The notes under the pieces: model-generated | What the model was told of the DNA's origin: nothing | Seen by the model: only the letters and a program-made list of their open reading frames with translations | Database searches by the model: none | Made by a program: the position numbers and the translations under genes | Shown here: one piece after another, positions 15,035-23,173 of the stretch | Position numbering within the stretch: position 1 is the first letter of the stretch | How the letters are laid out: each line of letters opens with the position of its first letter | Source: a virus | Direction: 5' to 3' (one strand) | Virus record (IMG/VR): IMGVR_UViG_3300048834_000083 | Location: 1 to 39,250 of that record | DNA length: 39,250 bases

Positions 15035-15222
15035 GGTCGTGTATCGCCGTCGCTTTCGGATAGCATGATGCGCTGCGCGTTCGTATCCTTCATGATCGCC
15101 TCCACTGCCTGCGCCACCTTGAGAGCCGTCTCGATCGGTAGCTTGCCGTGGATGCTCACCACTGTGAGCGGTTCCTTCAGCTCCTTCGCTTCCTGATCGA
15201 TCGGTTCCGGTGTCAGTGTCAT
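15031..15222 (-). CDS. Small hypothetical protein
   Basis: I start this gene at ATG 15222, whose ATGA overlaps the stop of the upstream HNH gene, giving 63 residues. An upstream in-frame ATG at 15249 would overlap by 31 nt. The sequence LTVVSIHGKLPIETALKVAQAVEAIMKDTNAQRIML suggests a small alpha/beta domain. There is no known motif. It overlaps the NinB-like gene by 4 nt, so it is coupled within unit II. Confidence 0.65.
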   Translation of the reverse strand: MTLTPEPIDQEAKELKEPLTVVSIHGKLPIETALKVAQAVEAIMKDTNAQRIMLSESDGDTRP

Positions 15223-15581
15223 GTGAAGACCCGCATCCCTGTTTTCCATACGCCGTATTTTTCGTTTAGTCGCTCGCGTTTTCTGATAAGATCCGCGCGG
15301 TCGAACTTTGCGAGCTCGTCATCCGTCGCACGGTTGAGCATGATCCAGTCGCACCGATCCTTCACCTCGCCCACCATCTGATCATGCAGTCGCTTCACGA
15401 TGGGAAGGATGCACCACTTCTCCTGCACCTGCTTCCCCGCATAGATGAAGTTGTGATGCCACTCGATGCGTTCCTGGTCGAAGCGGTTCTCCGTCTTCCT
15501 TCCTCCTCCGGTCAAGCAGCACCGATGGTAGAAGGGATCGTCGCCCATGTCACTCCGCAGTTTGTTGGGTATCTTGTTCAT
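15219..15581 (-). CDS. HNH-like nuclease / recombination protein
   Basis: A 120-residue protein with a CC pair (YHRCCLTGG), then ERIEWHHNFIYAGKQVQEKWCILPIVKRLHDQ, which fits a His-rich HNH or beta-beta-alpha-metal nuclease core. The WHHNFIYAGKQ segment matches small phage proteins encoded among ninB/ninG-like genes. It could resolve recombination or packaging intermediates. The start at 15581 overlaps the upstream gene by 32 nt; ATG 15548, 1 nt after that stop and preceded by GGAG, is an alternative. Confidence 0.7.
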   Translation of the reverse strand: MNKIPNKLRSDMGDDPFYHRCCLTGGGRKTENRFDQERIEWHHNFIYAGKQVQEKWCILPIVKRLHDQMVGEVKDRCDWIMLNRATDDELAKFDRADLIRKRERLNEKYGVWKTGMRVFT

Positions 15582-15960
15582 CTCGTTGTTTTATGATCTC
15601 CCGCCTCCTCATCACCGCCCTGTGGAACTCGACGAGCTGTGGGTCCTGTATCATCTCCTTCTTCACGAATGGGTTGATGCGGTATCCGTAGTACTTCGCT
15701 CCGCTTTTCCCCTCGATCTTCCTTCGCTGGATCAGCTCCGGGTTCGCCTTGATCATCTCACTCGCTCGGGCGCTGCACTCATACGAGACATACCCCCACT
15801 TCCCGACCTCCCTGCAGTACACCTCGCCCATGAGCTCGAAGACTGGAACATAGCGTGGTTGTTCCCCCTTCTCCTTCGCCACCTGCCACTCATTGTACAG
15901 GATGTAGAAGATGCTCTGGATCTGCGTGAGTCGCCGTCTATTGCGTATTTTTCGCCTCAT
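15550..15960 (-). CDS. Hypothetical basic protein with possible winged helix
   Basis: A 136-residue protein, basic at both ends. The middle (YECSARASEMIKANPELIQRRKIEGKSGAKYYGYRIN) resembles the last helix and wing of a winged helix-turn-helix that reads DNA, and the first 30 residues (RRLTQIQSIFYILYNEW) could be its first helix. It overlaps neighbours on both sides, as expected in this tightly packed operon. DNA binding is likely but a specific role is unknown. Confidence 0.65.
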   Translation of the reverse strand: MRRKIRNRRRLTQIQSIFYILYNEWQVAKEKGEQPRYVPVFELMGEVYCREVGKWGYVSYECSARASEMIKANPELIQRRKIEGKSGAKYYGYRINPFVKKEMIQDPQLVEFHRAVMRRREIIKQRDEQDTQQTAE

Positions 15961-16183
15961 GGTGTTGCCTATTTACCTTTCGCAAGAACTCTGCGATCAG
16001 CTCGAGACAGTCGTGGTCGCACCAGCTCTCGGTGAAGTAGCACACGTACTTCCTCCACCCGCCGTACCACTTGATCAGTGCGAACGGTTCCCCGTCCTTC
16101 CCGACCACGTACCACCTTCTCGTCTTCGCCAGTGGTGGCAATTCCTTGAAGGTGATGTACTTCTCGACTCGTTTCTTACCCAT
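15938..16183 (-). CDS. Small conserved-looking phage protein
   Basis: An 81-residue protein, RWYVVGKDGEPFALIKWYGGWRKYVCYF followed by CLELIAEFLRKVNRQH. This pattern (KDG, IKWY, W-R-Y, a Cys-Leu helix) is one I recall from small uncharacterised phage proteins in replication or recombination regions. No function is known to me. Its first codons overlap the stop of the Cys/His mini-protein upstream, and its end overlaps the next gene by 23 nt. Confidence 0.7.
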   Translation of the reverse strand: MGKKRVEKYITFKELPPLAKTRRWYVVGKDGEPFALIKWYGGWRKYVCYFTESWCDHDCLELIAEFLRKVNRQHHEAKNTQ

Positions 16184-16307
16184 CGCTTTTTCGCCATCCT
16201 CGCTCCGCCTTGCATGGGTAGTTGTGACAATGGAAGCGGTTGCCCCTCCTCGATCTTCGCCATCGGTGAAGACCGAAGAAGCACATCACGTTCAGTAGCC
16301 AGCTCAT
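16176..16307 (-). CDS. Cys/His-rich mini-protein, 43 residues
   Basis: A short gene: ATG 16307 overlaps the helicase stop in an ATGA, and its TAA overlaps the next start, so it fits the coupled chain exactly. The protein has a hydrophobic start (MSWLLNVMCFFGLHRW), a basic middle, then FHCHNYPCKAERGW. The C-H-C-H-C spacing suggests a single zinc site. It could be a modulator of the helicase it is coupled to, but there is no direct evidence. Confidence 0.65.
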   Translation of the reverse strand: MSWLLNVMCFFGLHRWRRSRRGNRFHCHNYPCKAERGWRKSDG

Positions 16308-17530
16308 ACCCCTGCTTCTCGGAACTCTTTATCCTTCGCCACTACCTCCGGGTGCATCGCGAACGCTAGGTCGTTGATGTCCGTGAGATGTAGCCCTTCG
16401 AGCGAACGCACGCGACTGATCGCCACATACCCCTGCCCGAACTCGAAGGTCCCGCCCAGATCGACCTCTGCCGCATCGAGCGACATACCCTGGGACTTGT
16501 GTACCGTGATCGCCCACGCTAGGCGCAACGGTATCTGCTTGATCGACGCCACCTGCCCTCTGCGTCGTGTCGAGTAGCTCCACTCGGCCGCCACCGGCAC
16601 GATAGTCTTGCCCTCGAGCGTCTTCACGATCGGCGCTCCTCCACCTGTGAAGCCTGTCACCTTCCCGATCGTTCCGTTCACATACCCCTCCTTGAAGTTG
16701 TTCCGGGTGAACATCACCACGGCGCCTTCCTTCAGCTTGAGGATCTCCGGCGAGAGGCACTGCTTCTTCAGCGTCTCGATGAACTTCGGATCTCCGCTCT
16801 CGCTCATCTCGTACTTCTTCTCCTGCCCCTTCAGCTTTGCCAGCTCCTCGTTGTTCAAGCGATCCACATCAGCGTTGTGCGTGTAGAGTTTGGTGTCTGG
16901 CTTCTTCGTCATCGTGCATGCCTTGAGGCGCGCCTTCTGCTCGTCAGTCACCGTTCCTGCTCGCATCGCTGTGAGGATGCCGAGGAACTCCGCATCGCTC
17001 TGTCGGTGTTGCTCCGTGAGGTAGCACACCTGCATGTTCGCCTCGATCCATGACTGTGCGTTGAAGGCGAACTCCTTCTTCTCTCCGTCTCGTGCCACTG
17101 GTGGTAGTTGGAAGAAGTCCCCCACGAGTACCACCTGTATGCCTCCGAACGGCTTCCCGTTGTTGTGCACCGCCTTGAGGATGTTCGATACATCATCCAG
17201 CAGTACCGCATCGAGCATCGAGATCTCGTCGATCACGAGTACCGAGATCGGCTTGATGCGCTCGACGATCCAGGTGTTGTATGTGATCCCATCCAGTTGC
17301 TCCTTCCGTAGTCCCCGCCTGATACCGAGCCCGCTCCACGAATGGATCGTGCTGCCGTCCAGATGTGACGCTGCGATGCCAGTCGATGCTGTGATCGCAT
17401 ACGCCATCTCCTCCTCCTTCATCCATGCCTTGAACAGGTCGATCGTGTATGTCTTACCCGCTCCTGGTTCTCCGGTGAGGAAGACGTTCGCGCCCGTCTT
17501 CAGCACCTCTAGCGCTCGATCCTGTGTCAT
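16304..17530 (-). CDS. PIF1/RecD-type superfamily 1 DNA helicase
   Basis: A 408-residue helicase with Walker A GEPGAGKT (20-27), motif Ia region ITASTGIAASHLDGSTIHSWSGLG, Walker B VLVIDEISML (Asp102-Glu103), motif III GDFFQLPPV (138-146), TEQHRQSD, and the C-terminal AWAITVHKSQGMSLD with YVAISRVRSLEGLHL. These are the canonical PIF1/RecD2-like motifs, so it should unwind DNA 5' to 3'. It overlaps the ParB gene by 4 nt upstream and the mini-protein by 4 nt downstream. It likely aids replication fork progress or recombination. Confidence 0.92.
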   Translation of the reverse strand: MTQDRALEVLKTGANVFLTGEPGAGKTYTIDLFKAWMKEEEMAYAITASTGIAASHLDGSTIHSWSGLGIRRGLRKEQLDGITYNTWIVERIKPISVLVIDEISMLDAVLLDDVSNILKAVHNNGKPFGGIQVVLVGDFFQLPPVARDGEKKEFAFNAQSWIEANMQVCYLTEQHRQSDAEFLGILTAMRAGTVTDEQKARLKACTMTKKPDTKLYTHNADVDRLNNEELAKLKGQEKKYEMSESGDPKFIETLKKQCLSPEILKLKEGAVVMFTRNNFKEGYVNGTIGKVTGFTGGGAPIVKTLEGKTIVPVAAEWSYSTRRRGQVASIKQIPLRLAWAITVHKSQGMSLDAAEVDLGGTFEFGQGYVAISRVRSLEGLHLTDINDLAFAMHPEVVAKDKEFREAGV

Positions 17531-18903
17531 AGCGACTTCAGTGCTTTAGCCACATCGTCCTCCCATGTCGGCAAGTGCAGCGCCACGATCGCGCGAAGCA
17601 TCCCCGCCTCACCTTCAGCTTCAGCCCACTCGCGGATCGTCTTCTCGTAGTTCCGCGACTTGCGCATCTTGCCACCATACCCTTCGGTCTCCTCCACGAT
17701 CGCCTCCAGTCCGAGCTTCTTGCAGAGTGGCTGGAAGTCGTTCAGTCCGTTCCGATCCATCACGAGCTCGAACACCGCCTTCACCTGTGGCTTCGTGAGT
17801 GGGAACTTGATCTTCTTCAGCGCCTCCTGCAGTTTTGCTGCCTTCGCCGCCTCCTTCTTCGCCTCCTTCTCCCGCTCCTTCTTGCGAGCCTGCTTCTCCT
17901 CCGGCGTCAGCTTGTGCGCTGTAGAACCAGATGAGTGACGCAGATCATCCGCATGCGTCGAGATGTGGAAGACACGCCCCTGATCCTGCCACCCTTCCAC
18001 CACGATGCCGAGGATGTCTTCGCTCGCATCCTTCCGCTCCTTCGCCGTCTCGAGCAGTTTGTACTCGTCGCGACCGAGCACGCCCTTCGTATCCGGTTGC
18101 CCGTATGAGGTCGAGATCTTCACGATCTTGTTCCCCTTCTCGGTCTGCTTCTGTATCTCGAGTTCGATGAACGCCGCCATCATCTTCGCGTGCTTTGCCG
18201 GGTCCTCCACTTCCTCCATGTCGGTATCGAACAGCGTCGCCCGCTTGGTATCACCGAGCAGTTCCGAGAGCTTCTCATCCTGCGCCCACGGCTTCGAGCC
18301 ATAGTGCGCATACATCTGCTCGCCGATGAACTTCTTGATGTTCTCCGCACCCCACCCGTTCTTCGCCCGATCGACCGCTTCCTTCTGTATCTTCTCGACA
18401 TCACACTTCGAGATCACGATCGCCACGGTGAGGCTCATCTCTCCGTTGCGGAACAGCTTCTCCGCCTGTGCCGAGAGGTTCGTCAGTCCGAGACGCTCCC
18501 GAACATACCGCTCGCTCTTGCCCACACGCTTCGCGATCTCCACCACATCGGCACCGCGTCGCTCTGCGAGATACTTGAACGCCTGCGCCTCCTCGAGCGG
18601 ATGCACATCTTTGCGCTGCATGTTCTCCACGATCTGCGCTTCTCGCGCCTCCTCGTCAGTCATCTCCACCACATGAGCAGGGATCTCCTCGATGCCCGCT
18701 TCAGTGGCCGCAGCCAGTCGCCGGTTGCCAGCGATGACCTCGAACTTCTTGCCCTTCGCTCGCACGAGTACCGGGACAAGCACACCCTTCTCCTTCACCG
18801 ATGCGACCAGCTCATCGAACTCCGCGCCCTTGAAGCCATCGGCTCCGCGTGGGTTCGTTGAACTTGCGAACGCATCCTTGACCTTGATTGTTTGTAATTG
18901 CAT
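17527..18903 (-). CDS. ParB-family DNA-binding protein, 458 residues
   Basis: The N-terminal ParB domain has box I-like SSTNPRG, SVKEKGVLVPVLVR, and the CTP-binding AGNRRLAAATEAG (GNRR in place of the common GERR). NMQRKDVHPLEEAQAF then leads into a helix-turn-helix with VVEIAKRVGKSERYVRERLGL. The C-terminal half is long, Lys/Glu-rich with a coiled coil around 335-360 (ARKKEREKEAKKEAAKAAKL). No ParA is encoded in the window, so this is not a standard partition pair. It may act in transcription control, replication or DNA compaction. ACTATGCAA precedes the start. Confidence 0.88.
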   Translation of the reverse strand: MQLQTIKVKDAFASSTNPRGADGFKGAEFDELVASVKEKGVLVPVLVRAKGKKFEVIAGNRRLAAATEAGIEEIPAHVVEMTDEEAREAQIVENMQRKDVHPLEEAQAFKYLAERRGADVVEIAKRVGKSERYVRERLGLTNLSAQAEKLFRNGEMSLTVAIVISKCDVEKIQKEAVDRAKNGWGAENIKKFIGEQMYAHYGSKPWAQDEKLSELLGDTKRATLFDTDMEEVEDPAKHAKMMAAFIELEIQKQTEKGNKIVKISTSYGQPDTKGVLGRDEYKLLETAKERKDASEDILGIVVEGWQDQGRVFHISTHADDLRHSSGSTAHKLTPEEKQARKKEREKEAKKEAAKAAKLQEALKKIKFPLTKPQVKAVFELVMDRNGLNDFQPLCKKLGLEAIVEETEGYGGKMRKSRNYEKTIREWAEAEGEAGMLRAIVALHLPTWEDDVAKALKSL

Positions 18904-18912
18904 AGTAACTTT

Positions 18913-19539
18913 TTAGATTGACAATTCTTCCTTACATCCTGCCACGATCTCGTCCCACACCTTCATGGTGTCGGCCATCTCCTCGATGACCTGTGCGAGT
19001 GTGCGCTTCGTTCTGAAGCGGTTCACCTCGCCTGTGAGGATGATCGTGTTCTCATCGTGCGGACTCCAGTCTGTGACCGCCCACACGAGCTCGATGTCTT
19101 CCGGCACCTTCTTGGTGAGGAGGTAGCAGATCATCGCATAGAACGTGATCTGCTTGTCCTCGTCCACCTTCCGCTGCGTCCATGCCGGCTTCCCTTCCTT
19201 CGAGTACATGCCGGTCTTGTATTCCTTGAAGGCTGAGTGATCACCCTTCCTGGTATCCATCCGTCCATGCACTTGCACCTTCTTCTTCCCGCTCACGATC
19301 TCCGCGTTGCTCGGCTGATCCATCAGCTCGAACTTCGGCAGCATCTCGATCACGGCATCCAGCTCTACATCGCCAGTGTCTTCTTCGAACTCCAGCGAGT
19401 GCGCGACCTTACTCCCGAACCTCGTCTGCGTGGACTCGAACTTCTTGCCGTCATACAGGTAGAGGTCGATGTAGCGGTCGGGGTTCTGCTTCCAGAGTTT
19501 CTTCTGGCTGTGGGAGATGTACTCGCGCGGCGTGATCAT
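18913..19539 (-). CDS. RecB/Cas4-like PD-(D/E)XK exonuclease
   Basis: A 208-residue nuclease of the PD-(D/E)XK superfamily. The active site is visible in order: His47 in GSKVAHSLE, Asp95 in HGRMDTRKG, Glu106 and Lys108 in FKEYKTG, and Gln130 in DEDKQITFYAM. This is the layout of lambda-exonuclease/RecB/Cas4-like enzymes. I see no four-cysteine iron-sulfur cluster, so it is not a typical Cas4. It overlaps the preceding putative annealing protein by 4 nt, matching exonuclease plus annealing-protein pairs used in phage recombination. Confidence 0.85.
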   Translation of the reverse strand: MITPREYISHSQKKLWKQNPDRYIDLYLYDGKKFESTQTRFGSKVAHSLEFEEDTGDVELDAVIEMLPKFELMDQPSNAEIVSGKKKVQVHGRMDTRKGDHSAFKEYKTGMYSKEGKPAWTQRKVDEDKQITFYAMICYLLTKKVPEDIELVWAVTDWSPHDENTIILTGEVNRFRTKRTLAQVIEEMADTMKVWDEIVAGCKEELSI

Positions 19540-20447
19540 TTCTTGATCGCCTTCGCTGTCTCACCGATAAGCTCGACCAGTTCCTTCTTCTGTGGGTCGG
19601 TATATTTGTCCGACTTTGAGATCTTCCCCTTCAGTTCTTCGAGGGCGTTCACGTCGTCCATCTCCATGATCGACTTCTTCACCTTCTCGAACATTGCCGG
19701 AGACACTCCCTTCTCCTGCTTCGGTGGCTTCTCATCAGGTGCACGCTCTCCGCGGTCCTGTGGGTTCATGTCCTCCATATCCTGCGTGAAGCGTCCCGAT
19801 GAGTTCGTTGCCTCGAGGATCGCTCCCACATAGGATCGCTTCTGCGCCATCTTCATGATGGTGTTCTCCATATCGTAGAAGTCCTTCTTCTCGATGACAT
19901 ACACCGTGTACTTCGATCCGTTGCGCTTGCTTTTGCGCTCCTGCTTCTCTCCCGCCTTCTTCTCCTCCTCGGTGCACTCGTTGTCGAACTTCGTGGTGAA
20001 GCGGTACTTCTTCTCGTGACTGTTGCATGTACCCTCACACGTCGATACCACCTGCCCCGACTTGTTGAAGATCGTCGTGCGGTAGGTGTACCGAATGAAC
20101 GATCCGTCCGACTTCACCTCCTTCAGCACGCACTCCTTCTTGTGTCTGAAGAAGAACAGCTTCTCCAGTTTCTCCGCCCCTGGCTTCAGCAGTGTCGGCT
20201 TGTCAGTTCCGGGGATCTCATCGAAGTCCGTCCCCTTGTTCAGCATGCGCCCTACAAAGGCGTCATAGTTCTTGAGGAAGGTCTCGTACTCGTTGATCTG
20301 TGCCAGGTTCGGAAGCATGTATGCACTCGGCACTGTCGCCTCCGGTACGATCTCGGTCTCGTGACTCATGTGCGTCTCCGTTGCCGGGATCACCTGCACA
20401 TCTTGAGCCCCACCTTGCTCGGTGGTTTTTTCTTGTGTTTTTTCCAT
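19536..20447 (-). CDS. Putative single-strand annealing / recombination protein
   Basis: A 303-residue protein with an N-terminal flexible segment, then a domain with DFDEIPGTDKPTLLKPGAEKLEKLFFF. The segment YDMENTIMKMAQKRSYVGAILEATNSSGRFTQDMED resembles helices seen in phage annealing-type recombination proteins and their relatives. Two Cys residues (CEGTC) lie in the middle. The C-terminal part is charged and helical. Adjacent coupling with a PD-(D/E)XK exonuclease supports a Red/RecET-like role, but the family call is inference, not a motif match. Confidence 0.65.
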   Translation of the reverse strand: MEKTQEKTTEQGGAQDVQVIPATETHMSHETEIVPEATVPSAYMLPNLAQINEYETFLKNYDAFVGRMLNKGTDFDEIPGTDKPTLLKPGAEKLEKLFFFRHKKECVLKEVKSDGSFIRYTYRTTIFNKSGQVVSTCEGTCNSHEKKYRFTTKFDNECTEEEKKAGEKQERKSKRNGSKYTVYVIEKKDFYDMENTIMKMAQKRSYVGAILEATNSSGRFTQDMEDMNPQDRGERAPDEKPPKQEKGVSPAMFEKVKKSIMEMDDVNALEELKGKISKSDKYTDPQKKELVELIGETAKAIKK

Positions 20448-20460
20448 GTCAATGATCTGG

Positions 20461-21075
20461 TTATCGGGCGCGTGAAGCCATCTGTGACTTCTCCACGACC
20501 TTCACTCCTGGGATCTCGACGCCAGCAAGTGCGACCTTCTTGATCTTCACCATGTCGAGTTCCCGTGGCTTGTAATACTCATCAGGGATCGCCTTCTCGT
20601 CCACGATCTCCACTTCCTTCACCTTCTTCAGCGTGAGCGTAGAGCTTCCGGTGTCGGCGGTCTTTTTTGCTTCGGGCATCGCTGCGATCTTCTTCGCTGC
20701 GGTTTCTGGTTTCTGGTAGCCCGACTCGACCTTCCCGATCTCCTTCTCTTTTGCATCAGCGAGACGCTTCTCCTCCGCTTCCATAAATACCTGCGCCTTG
20801 CTTTTCAGCATTGCCTCTACCTCCTCGCACTTCTTGATGAACGGATCGAATGTCGCCTTCGCATGTTCGATGATCGACTTCGCTGGTGCGATGTACTTGT
20901 CACGCACCTCCGTCACTTGCTTCTTCGCTTCCTTCACTGTAGCGATGTGCTCCGCTACCGAGTTGAGCTCTTGCTCGTTCGTGATGGTTATCGCCTCCAT
21001 CTGGCTGTGCAGTGTGGTGATGCGTGTCTCGTGCTCCTTCACCTCCGCTGCCGGTATCACTTCGTTTGTTTGCAT
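20461..21075 (-). CDS. Coiled-coil recombination-region protein
   Basis: A 204-residue protein, mostly a long coiled coil (about residues 10-120), ending in VDEKAIPDEYYKPRELDMVKIKKVALAGVEIPGVKVVEKS. The motif (IPDEYY...D...IK...GVEIPGV) is one I recall from phage proteins encoded beside annealing proteins and exonucleases. The exact function is unknown; it may be a structural partner or inhibitor in recombination. The leader is A-rich (ACACAAAAACAAAACTATG) with no Shine-Dalgarno site. Confidence 0.7.
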   Translation of the reverse strand: MQTNEVIPAAEVKEHETRITTLHSQMEAITITNEQELNSVAEHIATVKEAKKQVTEVRDKYIAPAKSIIEHAKATFDPFIKKCEEVEAMLKSKAQVFMEAEEKRLADAKEKEIGKVESGYQKPETAAKKIAAMPEAKKTADTGSSTLTLKKVKEVEIVDEKAIPDEYYKPRELDMVKIKKVALAGVEIPGVKVVEKSQMASRAR

Positions 21076-21098
21076 AGTTTTGTTTTTGTGTTAGCTGA

Positions 21099-21398
21099 TC
21101 AGTCCCGCAAGCGATCGACCTTCCCGCTTTTTGGGCGTGGGAGTACTTGAAGTGGTGAAGCATCCATCCAGCATTTACCGTCCTTGCATACACGGTACTG
21201 GATGCCGCTCTTGCGCACGATGACGCAGATCACGGTCTTCGGAACGCTCTCGAGATCCGCCTCGCTAGCGATCACCTTCACCCTATACTTTCCCTCCACA
21301 AGAAGGTCATAACCGAGCCCTGGTATATCGCCGACCTCCTTCACGGAGTAGCCACGCTGCCAGAGCTTTCTTTTTACTTGTTCGATCATGCCTTCCAT
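21099..21398 (-). CDS. Hypothetical protein, first gene of unit II
   Basis: About 99 residues from ATG 21398. The frame also contains ATGs at 21416, inside the operator dyad, and 21389. A -10-like TATACT lies 6 nt upstream of 21398. The sequence VKRKLWQRGYSVKEVGDIPGLGYDLLVEGKYRVKVI resembles the small alpha/beta fold of restriction-like or DNA-binding proteins (the GYDLLVEG...RVKV strand pattern), but catalytic residues are not convincing. As the first gene after the shared operator, it may be a regulator. Confidence 0.6.
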   Translation of the reverse strand: MEGMIEQVKRKLWQRGYSVKEVGDIPGLGYDLLVEGKYRVKVIASEADLESVPKTVICVIVRKSGIQYRVCKDGKCWMDASPLQVLPRPKSGKVDRLRD

Positions 21399-21404
21399 AC
21401 GTAT

Positions 21405-21451
21405 AGTATAAATCATTTATAGTGAGATGAACATGCCCACCTGTTAGTAAC
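21405..21451 (-). promoter_or_regulatory. Promoter/operator element, copy 1 (unit II)
   Basis: The minus strand carries GTTACTAAC (21451-21443), 21 nt, then TATAAATGATTTATA (21421-21407), which runs into TATACT (21410-21405), 6 nt before ATG 21398. The dyad and the spacing match the copies at 25351-25398 and 14486-14529. I see no good -35 hexamer at 17 bp, so activator dependence is possible. Confidence 0.65.
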
Positions 21452-21455
21452 TAAA

Positions 21456-21480
21456 GGGGAGCCGGTATACCGAGCTCCCC
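21456..21480 (-). terminator. Probable terminator hairpin of unit I
   Basis: GGGGAGC/GCTCCCC with inner CGGTATACCG gives a strong stem. It starts 6 nt after the stop of the zinc mini-protein. The plus-strand reading has the better T-run (ATTTTTTC); the minus-strand reading has AAAAAA before and only UUUAGUU after the stem. It may work in both directions. Confidence 0.55.
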
Positions 21481-21486
21481 ATTTTT

Positions 21487-21663
21487 TCAGCATCTCGCCC
21501 TGGGCGATCGCCCCCACACGCCGTTCTGCTGCACCGGCTGAAGCGGTAGTTCGAGTTGCTTTTCCTTCTCCCGAATGAAAAGCCACTCGTGCTCCCGTGA
21601 GCAGTAGGGACCGACATGACCTTCCGGCACATCGTCCCCGCACCATTTGCATTTGCGATCCAT
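21487..21663 (-). CDS. Zinc-finger mini-protein, 58 residues
   Basis: MDRKCKWCGDDVPEGHVGPYCSREHEWLF: a CxxC pair plus a later C-x(3)-H gives a clear treble-clef-like zinc site; the rest is a short Gln/Leu-rich tail. The ATG is preceded by AAAGGAGGT with 5-6 nt spacing, the best Shine-Dalgarno site in the window. Overlapping frames at 21413-21670 have no such support. It is the last gene of unit I, followed by a hairpin. Function is unknown; nucleic-acid binding is likely. Confidence 0.7.
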   Translation of the reverse strand: MDRKCKWCGDDVPEGHVGPYCSREHEWLFIREKEKQLELPLQPVQQNGVWGRSPRARC

Positions 21664-21682
21664 CTCGCACCTCCTTTCTCCG

Positions 21683-23173
21683 CTATAAGTATACCTCCAC
21701 CGCCGGCTTCATCGCTTCGCCCCAGGGTACATCGCCACCATACGCTTCCGCCAGCGTCTTGAAGTCCGATCTGTTTTCCTTCACCAGTTCCGCGATCCGC
21801 TTCGGCATCTCCTCGAGCTCCTCCGCGGTGAACGGTCGAGTGAACTCGTCGATCTTCCGGTTCTTGTCTCGGTTGATCTTCTGCACATGCGCGTCGATGT
21901 CGCCTTCGCCCTTCGCCATGTAGTAGACGACCTCCATCTCGTTCTGCTGTTCCGGGCGGTCCATGCGGTTCTCCGCCTGTAGGTTCATGCTCGGCACGAA
22001 GTCCATGTCCACCATCAGCGTCACACTCGCCTCCGGCACATTGCCTCCTTTCGCGTGGCTCTTGATCCGCCCCACGAGCACCTGTGAGCCTTCCGCCTTC
22101 CAGTCAGCGAGATCTTCGAACGACTTCCACGAGATCCCCGCCTTCGTCAGTTCTTCCTGGATCACCCGATCGGTCTCGATGAACAGCGAGAAGATGATGA
22201 TCCTCTTGTCGCCATACTTTCCTGCAGCAATGTCGGCCACCGCTTGCCGAGCCTTCCACCTCGAGTTCACCTGATACACCTGCCCGTTCTCGATCAGCCT
22301 TCGAAGCTCGGTCACATTGGTCATGTTCATGTTGCGCTTCTTCGCCGAGACCAGGTACTCATCCCATGCCCGCTCGTACTCCATGATCCACGGCGCCGAC
22401 TTCTCCACCCACTCCACTCGGCGCTCCTTCTTCTTGAACACATTGGTGTCCTGCTTTCGTCTGAAGATGAAGTGCGACTCCATGAGGTAGCGAAGCTCCC
22501 GCACATTGTTCGCACCCTTCGCCCACCACTGGTAGTACTTCCAGTACTGCTTTTGCACCTGCTCCGGTGTCAGTCCCTCGGTGCTGCGGATCTTCTTGTA
22601 GAACCCGCCAGCGAAGATCCGCTCGAACGCCTTCTGCGACTTTGCCTTCCCATCACCCGCAAGCGGATGCTCGAGTAGCGTGAGTGGTGCGAACAGCTCG
22701 GCCGCTCCGTTCATCATCGGCGTGCCTGAGAGCATGATCAGCACCTCCATCTTCTTCGAGATCTTCCGCACCTTCTTGAAGCGTTGCGATGTGGTCGTCT
22801 TCGCGAGCGTTGCCTCGTCGATCGCCATTGCATCGAACAGCTCCTCGATGTCCTCGTCATCGATCTTGTCGAGTGCTTCCGGGTTGATCCCGCACACCAT
22901 ACGGCTGTCAGCCTGGCGCACCGTCTCGATGTCAGTCTCCCGCAGCGAGATATAGTCCATATCCGTGAAGTGCGCCTCCACCTCCTTCCTGAAGTTCTGG
23001 CTGTTCACGATCTCGTTCTTCTCCGCCACGAGGAGTATGTGCTTCGTCGCCGCCTCGTGCGCGCCACCGATCGCAGTGATGGTCTTCCCCATCCCCATGT
23101 CGAACGCGATGTATGTGCGCCTCACCTCGTTGATGAAAGTGATCGCCTCCTCTTGGTAATCAAAGAACCGCAT
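21683..23173 (-). CDS. SNF2-type superfamily 2 helicase/ATPase
   Basis: I start this at ATG 23173 (MRFFDYQEEAI), where homology-like sequence begins; the frame runs on to 23422 in non-coding style. That gives 496 residues. Motif I is DMGMGKT (25-31), motif II is DEAT (118-121) and motif III is SGTP (148-151). In the second RecA-like domain RIIIFSLFIETDRVIQEEL and ENRMDRPEQQNEM (motif VI) are clear. SNF2-like phage proteins of this size translocate on double-stranded DNA and take part in replication or recombination. It overlaps the preceding gene by 14 nt. Confidence 0.9.
   Translation of the reverse strand: MRFFDYQEEAITFINEVRRTYIAFDMGMGKTITAIGGAHEAATKHILLVAEKNEIVNSQNFRKEVEAHFTDMDYISLRETDIETVRQADSRMVCGINPEALDKIDDEDIEELFDAMAIDEATLAKTTTSQRFKKVRKISKKMEVLIMLSGTPMMNGAAELFAPLTLLEHPLAGDGKAKSQKAFERIFAGGFYKKIRSTEGLTPEQVQKQYWKYYQWWAKGANNVRELRYLMESHFIFRRKQDTNVFKKKERRVEWVEKSAPWIMEYERAWDEYLVSAKKRNMNMTNVTELRRLIENGQVYQVNSRWKARQAVADIAAGKYGDKRIIIFSLFIETDRVIQEELTKAGISWKSFEDLADWKAEGSQVLVGRIKSHAKGGNVPEASVTLMVDMDFVPSMNLQAENRMDRPEQQNEMEVVYYMAKGEGDIDAHVQKINRDKNRKIDEFTRPFTAEELEEMPKRIAELVKENRSDFKTLAEAYGGDVPWGEAMKPAVEVYL

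Noticed and set aside
18913-19539. Cas4 of a CRISPR system
   Set aside because: The PD-(D/E)XK core is present, but no four-cysteine cluster and no cas1/cas2 or array; recombination context fits better.
21413-21670. Alternative minus-strand frames (62 and 85 codons) at the unit I end
   Set aside because: The zinc mini-protein at 21487-21663 has a strong Shine-Dalgarno site and a CxxC...CxxxH motif. The other frames run through the hairpin and have no support.
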